From Verrucomicrobiales bacterium (GTDB taxonomy: Bacteria > Verrucomicrobiota > Verrucomicrobiia > Verrucomicrobiales > V1-33), in assembly GCA_023253575.1 (NCBI GenBank), contig JALRGB010000478.1, positions 1 to 8,383 of the forward strand: a stretch of DNA of 8,383 bases, in the 5' to 3' direction. The notes beneath the pieces were generated by a model. It searched no databases. It was not told the DNA's origin and saw only the letters and a program-made list of their open reading frames with translations. This document shows positions 1 through 6,941 of the stretch, piece after piece (positions within the stretch are counted from its first letter, which is position 1; the number at the start of each line of letters is the position of its first letter). Made by a program: the position numbers and the translations under genes.

Positions 1-2
1 CC

Positions 3-1682
3 GACACCGACATGGTCACCCAGCTGCGGGCCGCCATGCTCAACCCGCACGCCCCTACACCCAGCATCGAGGCCATCCTCCACGCTGTTCTGCCCGCGAC
101 TTTTGTCGATCATACCCACGCCAATGCCATCGTCGCCCTCACCAACAACCCGCATGGCGCCGAATTGGTGCAAAAAACCTTTGGCTCCCGCGTGCTTGTT
201 GTTCCGTACATCATGCCGGGATTCGTGCTGGCCAAGGCCGTGGCCGATTTGATCAAGGAAAAAAGTCTAGAGGGAGTGGAGGGGCTGGTCTTGATGCACC
301 ACGGTCTCTTTACATGGGGCGCATCGGCCCGCGAGAGCTACGAAAGAATGATTCAGCTCGTCACCGAAGCCGAACAGGCCGCGCCCGCCTTCGCGGCCCC
401 GCAAGCCCCGCCTATTGATGACTGGCTGGGTCTGGCCACGTTGCGCCAGTCAGTTTCTCAAGTGCGCGGCGTCCCTGTGCTCGCCACTCTGGACGCCTCG
501 CCGGCCGCGGTGGGATTTTCCAACCGTCCCGACGTGGAGCGCCTCGCCACCCAAGGGCCACTCACTCCCGATCACAGCATCCGCACCAAACGCATTCCAG
601 CCGTCATCGGAGACGCCATCGACGCCTCGGTCCATGCCTACGCTGCCGAGTACGAAGCGTATTTCCTCCGGCATGCCGGCCCGGACCACACCCAGTTGTT
701 CCCCTCCCCCAACTGGGCCGTCTGGCCTGGCCGCGGTATCGTTTCATTCGGCCCGACCATCAAAGAGGCCGGCATCGTCGCTGACATCGCCAGTCATACC
801 GCCGCCACCATCCAGATCGCCGAAGCCCTCGGCGGATGGCAGGCGCTGCCCGAAGCAGACATTTTTGCCATTGAATATTGGGAACTGGAACAAGCCAAAT
901 TAAGACAGCAGACCGGCGCCAAACCCACCCTCCAAGGGAAAGTCGCCCTCGTCTCCGGTGCCGCCGCCGGCATCGGCCTCGCCATCGGCAAAGTGCTTCA
1001 CGAACAAGGCGCCGCCGTCGTCGCCCTCGACATCAATCCCGAAGTCGTCGCCGCCTTTCAAGGACCCGATCAACTCGGACTCGTCGTCGACCTGACCAAT
1101 CAAGAAGCCGTCAAAAATGCCATCATCGAAACCGTGCGCCGGTTCGGCGGACTGGACATCCTCGTCAGTAACGCCGGTATCTTCACGGCCGGGGCCAACA
1201 TCGAGGACCTCGACGATACCAACTGGTCCCGCTCACTGCTGCTCAACCTCACCAGCCACGAGCAACTCCTCAAACATTGCATCCCATTCCTGAAAAAAGG
1301 AATCGACGCCACCGCCATCTTCGTCGGTAGCCGCAATGTGCGCGCTCCCGGCGCCGGCGCCGCCAGCTACTCGTGCGCCAAAGCCGGCGTCACTCAGCTC
1401 ACCCGCGTGGCCGCACTGGAACTCGCCCCCCATAACGTCCGCGTCAATATCATCCACCCCGACGCCGTCTTCGATACCAAACTCTGGACCCCCGAAGCCC
1501 TCCAGCGCAGCGCCGAACGCTACGGCCTAACCGTCGAACAATACAAAAAACGCAATCTGATGAAATGCGAGATCACCAGCCGAGACATCGGCCTGATGGT
1601 CGCCAGCATGGCCGGTCCAGCGTTTGCCAAAACCACTGGCGCTCAAATCCCCGTGGACGGCGGCAACGACCGTACCATCTAA
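3..1682 (+). CDS. Bifunctional class II aldolase / short-chain dehydrogenase (rhamnulose-1-phosphate aldolase type), 5' end outside window
   Basis: The reading frame is open to the left edge, so the first in-window ATG (base 12) is internal. Residues are numbered from that ATG. Residues 1-130 are the C-terminal part of a class II aldolase: a DHTHAN motif gives zinc ligands H34 and H36, and HHGLFTWG gives H97. Residues 309-556 are a complete short-chain dehydrogenase: cofactor motif SGAAAGIG (315-322), D340 at the end of strand 2 favouring NAD, NAG (387-389), and catalytic S440, Y453 and K457. The C-terminus IPVDGGNDRTI is typical of the family. In known relatives of about 680 residues, the aldolase half splits rhamnulose-1-phosphate (or a similar ketose phosphate) into DHAP and lactaldehyde, and the dehydrogenase half oxidises lactaldehyde. 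About 125 N-terminal residues, including the expected GGGNTS phosphate-binding motif, must lie upstream. The exact sugar substrate cannot be fixed here. Cytosolic; no other rhamnose genes are in view. Confidence 0.9.
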   Translation, partial: DTDMVTQLRAAMLNPHAPTPSIEAILHAVLPATFVDHTHANAIVALTNNPHGAELVQKTFGSRVLVVPYIMPGFVLAKAVADLIKEKSLEGVEGLVLMHHGLFTWGASARESYERMIQLVTEAEQAAPAFAAPQAPPIDDWLGLATLRQSVSQVRGVPVLATLDASPAAVGFSNRPDVERLATQGPLTPDHSIRTKRIPAVIGDAIDASVHAYAAEYEAYFLRHAGPDHTQLFPSPNWAVWPGRGIVSFGPTIKEAGIVADIASHTAATIQIAEALGGWQALPEADIFAIEYWELEQAKLRQQTGAKPTLQGKVALVSGAAAGIGLAIGKVLHEQGAAVVALDINPEVVAAFQGPDQLGLVVDLTNQEAVKNAIIETVRRFGGLDILVSNAGIFTAGANIEDLDDTNWSRSLLLNLTSHEQLLKHCIPFLKKGIDATAIFVGSRNVRAPGAGAASYSCAKAGVTQLTRVAALELAPHNVRVNIIHPDAVFDTKLWTPEALQRSAERYGLTVEQYKKRNLMKCEITSRDIGLMVASMAGPAFAKTTGAQIPVDGGNDRTI

Positions 1683-1819
1683 TCGCCCGCCAGCACCAAG
1701 GCCACCGCCTCCCAGACCCACCCCCATTCGCCGGGCCCTCTTCATGACACCCGGCTGCTGGCACTTCCGCCGCAGCACCCCTCAGAGCAGGCCGTGATGG
1801 CTTCTCGCTCCCAATCCAT

Positions 1820-3313
1820 ATGGAAATCACCCTCGTTTTCCCGCACCAGCTCTTTGCCCAGCACCCGGCAATCCGCAGCGGCCGCGACATCTGGCTCATC
1901 GAAGATCCTCTTTATTTCGGCAGCGATCCGCACTGGCCGTTGCAGATGCATGTCCAAAAACTGGTTCTGCACCGTGCCTCGATGAAGGCGTACGCGGCCG
2001 AACTCGAGGCCGCAGGGCACGGTCTGCATTATATCGAGGCGGCGGCCGCCCAAGGCTCTGGCACAGTGGAGATTTTGGAGTCCTCACTTCCTCCTGAAGT
2101 GCGGGAAATCCACCTCGCCGATCCAGCCGACGGAATCCTGCTCAAACGAGTAAAACGCTTTGCCGAAAGGCGCGGGGTCGCGCTCCAGAAGCATCCATCG
2201 CCGAACTTTCTCAGCCCGCCAGACTTTCTCCAATCCCGCCTCGCCGGGCGGAAAAAACCCTTCATGGCCGCATTTTACGAGGCCCAGCGCAAACGCATGG
2301 GAATCCTCGTTCATGACGACCTCTCCCCGGTCGGCGGTCAGTGGTCATTCGATGCCGAAAACCGTTCCAAACTACCCAAGTCCCACCAAGTGCCTCGCGC
2401 CCCGTGCGCTCAAGAAAATGCCTTCACCGCCGAGGCCGTAGAGTACGTCTCCCGCCATTTTCCCGGCCGCCCGGGATCAACGAAAAATTTCCGCTGGCCC
2501 GTGACCCGTGCCGATGCCGACACGTGGCTCGAAACTTTCATCAACGAACGTCTCGTTCATTTCGGCCTCTACGAAGATGCCATCTCCACCCATCACGACT
2601 CAATCTACCATGCCGTTATCACGCCCGCATTAAACATCGGACTGCTTGATCCTCAGAACGTCGTAGACCGGGTGCTGGCCAAGGCCGCTACCTCGGATAA
2701 CATCCCAATGAATTCACTGGAAGGATTCATCCGACAAGTTATCGGCTGGCGCGAGTTCATGCACGGCATCTACCAACATCATGGCACCCCCATCCGCCGC
2801 GGTAATTTTTGGAACTTCACACGGCCACTGCCCGCCTCGTTCTATGATGGCAGCACCGGCATTCCACCAGTCGACCGCATCATCCGCCAGCTGCTAGCGG
2901 ACAGCTACTGCCACCACATCGAACGTCTCATGGTTCTGGGGAATTTTATGCTGCTCTGCCGGATCAATCCCGACGACGTCTACCGCTGGTTTATGGAAAT
3001 GTTCGTCGATTCCTATGACTGGGTCATGGTGCCAAATGTCTATGGCATGTCCCAGTTTGCCGACGGCGGGTCGTTCACCACCAAACCATACATCTCGGGA
3101 TCAAACTATATTCTCAAAATGTCCGATGAAGAAAAGGGCGACTGGAGCCCGATCTGGGACGGGCTTTTCTGGTCCTTCATCGCCGACCACACACCGTTTT
3201 TCCTGAAAAACCCCCGACTCTCCATGATGGCCCGATCATGGGAAAAAATGGCGCCAGAAAAACAGACAGCCCATCGCCAAACAGCCGACAAGTTCCTCGC
3301 CTCACTCAAGTGA
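1820..3313 (+). CDS. Cryptochrome/photolyase family protein (PhrB/CryPro-like, probable (6-4) photolyase), lacking FeS-cluster cysteines
   Basis: This 497-residue protein matches the prokaryotic deoxyribodipyrimidine photolyase-related group along its whole length. The N-terminal Rossmann antenna domain begins MEITLVFPHQLF and includes LIEDPLYFG (26-34). GGQWSFDAENR (172-182) is the family linker motif. The C-terminal FAD domain has GWREFMHGIY (309-318), HHIERLM (365-371), VPNVYGMSQFADGG (404-417) and TKPYISGSNY (421-430). Members use FAD and blue light to repair UV photoproducts, often (6-4) lesions; the H365-H366 pair corresponds to the catalytic histidines. Characterised members carry a [4Fe-4S] cluster on one Cys near residue 350 and three near 438-454. 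Here these positions are P/V (349-351) and a shortened segment EEKGDWSPIWDG (437-448) with no Cys. Length is normal for the family. ATG 1820 is chosen because it fits the usual N-terminus; no Shine-Dalgarno precedes it. Transcribed alone, 137 bases after the aldolase gene and converging on hslO. Repair versus light-sensing function is not settled by sequence. Confidence 0.92.
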   Translation: MEITLVFPHQLFAQHPAIRSGRDIWLIEDPLYFGSDPHWPLQMHVQKLVLHRASMKAYAAELEAAGHGLHYIEAAAAQGSGTVEILESSLPPEVREIHLADPADGILLKRVKRFAERRGVALQKHPSPNFLSPPDFLQSRLAGRKKPFMAAFYEAQRKRMGILVHDDLSPVGGQWSFDAENRSKLPKSHQVPRAPCAQENAFTAEAVEYVSRHFPGRPGSTKNFRWPVTRADADTWLETFINERLVHFGLYEDAISTHHDSIYHAVITPALNIGLLDPQNVVDRVLAKAATSDNIPMNSLEGFIRQVIGWREFMHGIYQHHGTPIRRGNFWNFTRPLPASFYDGSTGIPPVDRIIRQLLADSYCHHIERLMVLGNFMLLCRINPDDVYRWFMEMFVDSYDWVMVPNVYGMSQFADGGSFTTKPYISGSNYILKMSDEEKGDWSPIWDGLFWSFIADHTPFFLKNPRLSMMARSWEKMAPEKQTAHRQTADKFLASLK

Positions 3314-3318
3314 CGCAC

Positions 3319-3342
3319 CCTGAGAGAGGCGACCTCCCTCGG
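3319..3342. terminator. Hairpin at the convergent photolyase/hslO junction, possible bidirectional terminator
   Basis: The 49 bases between the two convergent stop codons contain arms 3322-3329 and 3333-3340 around a 3-base loop (CGA on plus). The minus-strand transcript gives eight pairs with one G-U wobble. The plus-strand transcript has an A-C mismatch at the fourth pair. Two more C-G pairs (3319-3320 with 3341-3342) can extend it past a single bulged base at 3321. Neither side has a run of T, so it is not a textbook rho-independent terminator. Its position suggests it stabilises 3' ends or helps stop both transcripts. Confidence 0.4.
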
Positions 3343-3362
3343 AGCCAGCGACCCGACGATGA

Positions 3363-4172
3363 TCACGGCTCGAGACAGGCTTCCATCGATTCGCGCGTAA
3401 TCACGAATTTCTGACCGCAACGGGGGCAGCGCATGCGCAGAGTGGCCTCATCGCCGAAGAGGCCGTCGGGATCGGACATCATGACCGGCCTCAGGGCAGC
3501 CATCATGCGCGCCTGCGTGCACCCGCAATGCCATCGATAAGTCCGAATTTCCAGCAGACTCAGTTGCTCGGTCCGATCCAACACGCGAATGGCTTCATCG
3601 TCCAGCGAACGGAGCCAGGAAAGGTCACACTGCGGCTGCGCGGAAACCATGACAAAGTCCTCTTCCGCATGCGCAAAGAATCGCGCCGGCCGTTGTTCAC
3701 TTTGTTCATAATACCGTTCCGCCGCCTTGAATGGCTGAAGACTGTCGAAATCCACGCTGCTCCGGCGCACCGGCTGCCCATCGCGCGTCTGGTCACACAA
3801 AAACAAATTTCGCCCGACATCCTTCACGTTCTCCGTGAAAAGCTGGCCCACTACCGTGCCAGTCGTATTGTCACCGGTCACAAACAAATTGAGCCTAGGC
3901 TGCTGAAAATGCACTGTCCACGCCGCCGCTTCGTTTCTGGGACGAGAGGCGCAATGCAGGGTGAGAGCAGCCAGCGCCTCCTTAAAAAGCCCGTCGTGAT
4001 AAGGCGCATGCTGCACCCCAAGAGATCCTTGGTGCAAATAATAGTCGACATACAACGGCTCAAAGTCCGCTCGGACGAGCAAGGCATTGCGCTCGCGCAC
4101 AAAATAACAACGCACCTCCAACACCGAGGCACTGTCGTCGGCGGGCATCATGGGAATGGAATCCTGACTCAT
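3363..4172 (-). CDS. hslO: Hsp33 family redox-regulated molecular chaperone
   Basis: The 269-residue product has the Hsp33 layout. An N-terminal substrate-binding domain contains FVTGDNTTGTVVGQ (97-110) and YYEQSEQRPARFF (154-166), the latter a hallmark of the family, and MVSAQPQ (175-181). The C-terminal zinc domain has C216-x-C218, a 30-residue spacer, then C249-x-x-C252, matching the CxC-x(27-32)-CxxC redox switch. In known Hsp33 these four cysteines bind zinc when reduced; oxidative stress plus heat releases zinc, forms disulfides and turns the protein into a holdase in the cytosol. It is slightly shorter than the roughly 290 residues of E. coli Hsp33, and its N-terminus is divergent. ATG 4172 is 22 bases after the plsC stop, with no Shine-Dalgarno; Met8 and Met9 are less likely starts. 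It probably shares a transcript with plsC and ends facing the photolyase gene. Confidence 0.9.
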   Translation of the reverse strand: MSQDSIPMMPADDSASVLEVRCYFVRERNALLVRADFEPLYVDYYLHQGSLGVQHAPYHDGLFKEALAALTLHCASRPRNEAAAWTVHFQQPRLNLFVTGDNTTGTVVGQLFTENVKDVGRNLFLCDQTRDGQPVRRSSVDFDSLQPFKAAERYYEQSEQRPARFFAHAEEDFVMVSAQPQCDLSWLRSLDDEAIRVLDRTEQLSLLEIRTYRWHCGCTQARMMAALRPVMMSDPDGLFGDEATLRMRCPRCGQKFVITRESMEACLEP

Positions 4173-4194
4173 GTCAAATCGATCTAAAACGACG

Positions 4195-4812
4195 CTAACT
4201 AGGTGGCAGTTCCAGTGCGGCGATGGCTTGCATCATTTTTGCACTCAACTGGGTGTATCCATCCTTGCCTTTGACCGCACGCTCTTCAGGAGTAAAAATG
4301 AGCGGCTCCCCGACAACAACGCGAATCTTCGACGGCTTGGGTAGGGTGGCTCCACGAGGCATCGCTTCGTGAGCCCCAAAAATCCTCAGCGGTTGAACCG
4401 GAACCCCGGTTTTAGCCAGCACCAGCCCCACTCCCGGCTCACCCTTGTCCAGAGTACCATCCCAGCTTCGGGACCCCTCGGGAAAAAGCAGAACCCGTTC
4501 CCCCCGCTGCAGAAGCCGTATGATGTTTTTCAACCCAGTCATGTCCGGCTGGTCCTGATCCACCGGGATGACGTTGAGCCGCGGATACAGCCAAGCTCCA
4601 AACCCGGTAAACAATGACTTTCGGGCCAGAAACCAAATATCTTTGCGGAAGGCAATACCCACCATCGGAGGGTCAAGATAACTAACATGATTGCATACAA
4701 TCAAAGCGGGACCACTCTCAATAAGACGCTCACGATGAATGACTTCATGATCAAAAACGACCCGTCCGATCACTCGGGCGAGGCTGTGGCAAATGCGATA
4801 AGTCGGAGTCAT
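4195..4812 (-). CDS. plsC: 1-acyl-sn-glycerol-3-phosphate acyltransferase (PlsC/LPLAT family)
   Basis: This 205-residue product carries the acyltransferase blocks in order: NHVSYLD, the catalytic HX4D with H42 and D47; LYPRLNVIPVDQDQPD (75-90), the acceptor-binding region; FPEGSRS (110-116), the glycerol-phosphate binding motif; and GVPVQPLRI (136-144). The family transfers an acyl chain to lysophosphatidate to make phosphatidate, the precursor of membrane phospholipids, at the inner face of the cytoplasmic membrane. No long hydrophobic helix stands out apart from moderately hydrophobic stretches. The ATG at 4812 (MTPTYRIC) is preferred because related proteins begin with a similar MTP/Y-R-CH segment; an in-frame TTG at 4830 would add six residues. 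Neither has a Shine-Dalgarno. The gene lies 80 bases after aroA-cmk but behind a terminator, and 22 bases before hslO. cmk followed by plsC is a recurrent bacterial gene order. GC content here is visibly lower than in tyrA. Confidence 0.9.
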   Translation of the reverse strand: MTPTYRICHSLARVIGRVVFDHEVIHRERLIESGPALIVCNHVSYLDPPMVGIAFRKDIWFLARKSLFTGFGAWLYPRLNVIPVDQDQPDMTGLKNIIRLLQRGERVLLFPEGSRSWDGTLDKGEPGVGLVLAKTGVPVQPLRIFGAHEAMPRGATLPKPSKIRVVVGEPLIFTPEERAVKGKDGYTQLSAKMMQAIAALELPPS

Positions 4813-4841
4813 GGCAGCGGCGACAATCAAAAATCGAGGAG

Positions 4842-4876
4842 AAAAAAAGAGCCGCGACCACCGTCACCGGCCGCGG
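4842..4876 (-). terminator. Rho-independent terminator after aroA-cmk
   Basis: Reading the minus strand, 16 bases after the aroA-cmk stop, arm CCGCGGCC (4876-4869) pairs with GGTCGCGG (4859-4852). This gives eight pairs with one G-U wobble, closing a 9-base loop. CTC and then seven T (4848-4842) follow directly. GC-rich stem plus T-run is the classic intrinsic terminator form. It ends 29 bases before the plsC ATG, so it may act as an attenuator between cmk and plsC rather than a complete stop. Confidence 0.68.
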
Positions 4877-4892
4877 GCAGTCGTGGATGTTT

Positions 4893-6932
4893 TCATCCCA
4901 CTAGCCCTTTGCAGCGGAGATCATCGACGATGCGGGCCACCACCATCGCTACCGTCAGATCCGAGGAATCAATCAAAACTGCCCCCTCGGCCAGCCGAAG
5001 GGGCGCCACCTCGCGGGTGCTGTCCTGCAGGTCGCGCGCCGCCACTGAGTCGGCAAACCCCTGAGCCGCCCGGCGCTGCGCCCGCACCTCAGGCGAGGCA
5101 TCCACATAATATTTGTAGGGCGTCGATGGGAAAATCGTCGAACCAATATCGCGCCCCTCCATGACCAAATTCGCCATGGCGGCATACCCCTGTTGTAATG
5201 GAAAGAGTGCGGCCCGCACTTCTGGAACCCGGGCCACCGCGGAAACGGCTGCATTCACCTCCGAATTATTCAGGTACTCGGAGGGGTCATGCCCGTTGAT
5301 GGTCACCGTGCCCGCACCGTCCCGCACACCGCAGGCAATCTGTAGTTGTGGCAGCGCCGCCACGACAGCCGCTTGATCGACGGGATCAATGTCGGCCGCC
5401 AGCACCGCCCAGGTCACAGCGCGATAAATGGCCCCGGAATTAACATGGACAAATCCCAGCTGGCGCGCCAACTCCCGCGCCACACTGCTCTTGCCAGAAG
5501 CGGCCGGGCCGTCAATGGCCACGACCACCCCAGTCGTCGGCTGACCGGGCTTGACCACCACTGGAAGCACAGACCCATCCGCCAAGGTCGCGGCATTCGC
5601 CGCCCCGCCTCGCTGCCAGCGGGCTAGTTCGCCGGCAAATCCAGGATAACTGGTGTCCACGCACTCCGCCCCGGCAATCACGGTCTCGCCTTCGGCGAAC
5701 AAACCCGCGATGGCTCCAGCCATAGCAATTCTATGATCACCAAAGGTCGGTAATGGCTCTAACGGCGCTTGCAACCGCGCTTGACCATCGATTTCCATGC
5801 CGTCATCGAACTCGCGAACGGTGACTCCCATCGCCCGCAACGTGCCGGCCATGGCGGCAATGCGATCCGTCTCTTTCACTCTCAATTCATGGGCGTCACG
5901 AATGATCGTCGTGCCTTCGGCCAGAGCCGCCGCCACCGCCAGAATCGGCAGTTCGTCGATGACATTGGGGATCTCAGCGCCGCCGATGACGGTCGCCTGC
6001 AGCCGCGTCCCTTTGATCAACAGCCGCCCAGCCGGCTCACCCGGACCCTCGGTCTCCACAATCTCCTCCACCCGGGCCCCCATGCGCGTCAACACCTTGA
6101 GGATTCCAGTCCGCGTCGGATTCAATCCGACATTCCGCACTTCAAGCTCGCTGCCAGGCTGCGCCGCCGCCGCCACCAACCAGAACGCCGCACTGGAAAT
6201 ATCCCCCGGCACCGTGAAATCACGCGCCACCGGCCGCTGGCCGCCCGCCAAAAGAATATCATCCCCCTCGCGCCGCAACTGAATGCCAAACGCCTGAAAC
6301 ATCCTCTCGGTATGATCACGCGTGGCCACTGGCTCGGTCACCACCGTCTCACCTTCACAAAAAAGCCCCGCCAACAGCACCGCACTCTTGACTTGCGCGC
6401 TGGCCACCGGCAGCCGGTAACGAATGGGATGCAACGCCTGACCGTCAATCGCCAGCGGCGGCCGCCCCTCGTCCCCTTGTCCGGAAATCCGCGCCCCCAT
6501 CGCCGTCAGCGGCGCAATGACACGCTTCATCGGTCGCTTCGACAGAGAGGCATCACCAAATAATTCCGTGTGGAACGGCTGGGCCGCCAAAATGCCGCTC
6601 ATCAATCGCATGGTGGTCCCCGAATTTCCGCAATCCAGCGGCCCCGCCGGAGCCGTCAGCCCACCGCTGGCCCCATGAATGGTAATTTTAATAACCCCCG
6701 GCGCCCCCGGCCCGTGCAGCGAGGCCTCATCCGGAATGTCAATGCGCACGCCCATCGAGCGGAACGCCTTCATCGTCGAAAGACAATCTTCGCTGGCCAA
6801 AAATCCATCAATGGTACTGACCCCGTCAGCCAGAGAAGCAATCATGACGGAGCGATGCGATATGCTTTTATCACCGGGGACAGTGATCGAGCAAACGACA
6901 GGATGAGCGGGACGGACGCGGAATTCGGCCAT
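4893..6932 (-). CDS. aroA-cmk: Bifunctional 3-phosphoshikimate 1-carboxyvinyltransferase (EPSP synthase) / cytidylate kinase
   Basis: One 679-residue frame holds two enzymes. Residues 1-~440 are EPSP synthase: GDKSISHR (20-27) with K22 and R27, GNSGTTMR (102-109), SKRPMKR (131-137), ASAQVKSA (177-184), GDISSAAF (243-250), catalytic D326 and E354, and DHR (399-401). It joins shikimate-3-phosphate to PEP on the route to chorismate; the motifs resemble the Bacillus-type enzyme. After a linker (~441-467) comes cytidylate kinase (468-679): P-loop GPAASGKS (475-482), NSGAIYR (498-504), GRDIGSTIFP (593-602), and lid arginines in RDLQDSTR (633-640). It phosphorylates CMP and dCMP with ATP. Both halves look intact. 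The CMP motif usually reads D-[ST]-G-A-[IM]-Y-R; here the D is N498. ATG 6932 lies 9 bases after the tyrA stop, with no Shine-Dalgarno, so the two are almost certainly cotranscribed. Fusions of these two activities are known in other bacteria. Confidence 0.96.
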   Translation of the reverse strand: MAEFRVRPAHPVVCSITVPGDKSISHRSVMIASLADGVSTIDGFLASEDCLSTMKAFRSMGVRIDIPDEASLHGPGAPGVIKITIHGASGGLTAPAGPLDCGNSGTTMRLMSGILAAQPFHTELFGDASLSKRPMKRVIAPLTAMGARISGQGDEGRPPLAIDGQALHPIRYRLPVASAQVKSAVLLAGLFCEGETVVTEPVATRDHTERMFQAFGIQLRREGDDILLAGGQRPVARDFTVPGDISSAAFWLVAAAAQPGSELEVRNVGLNPTRTGILKVLTRMGARVEEIVETEGPGEPAGRLLIKGTRLQATVIGGAEIPNVIDELPILAVAAALAEGTTIIRDAHELRVKETDRIAAMAGTLRAMGVTVREFDDGMEIDGQARLQAPLEPLPTFGDHRIAMAGAIAGLFAEGETVIAGAECVDTSYPGFAGELARWQRGGAANAATLADGSVLPVVVKPGQPTTGVVVAIDGPAASGKSSVARELARQLGFVHVNSGAIYRAVTWAVLAADIDPVDQAAVVAALPQLQIACGVRDGAGTVTINGHDPSEYLNNSEVNAAVSAVARVPEVRAALFPLQQGYAAMANLVMEGRDIGSTIFPSTPYKYYVDASPEVRAQRRAAQGFADSVAARDLQDSTREVAPLRLAEGAVLIDSSDLTVAMVVARIVDDLRCKGLVG

Positions 6933-6941
6933 AGGAAAACG

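Noticed and set aside
1730..1755. Inverted repeat GCCGGG/CCCGGC with a 14-base loop after the aldolase gene
   Set aside because: The stem is short, the loop long, there is no T-tract, and a competing GCTGC/GCAGC pairing lies next to it; not enough to call a terminator.
3528..4187. Plus-strand open frame of 219 codons opposite hslO
   Set aside because: The minus-strand Hsp33 frame has diagnostic motifs; the antisense product is rich in Arg and His with no recognisable motif and is a by-product of GC-rich codons.
4813..4830. TTG at 4830 as the plsC start
   Set aside because: The extra residues (MIVAAA) are not family-like and no ribosome binding site supports them; the ATG at 4812 fits better.
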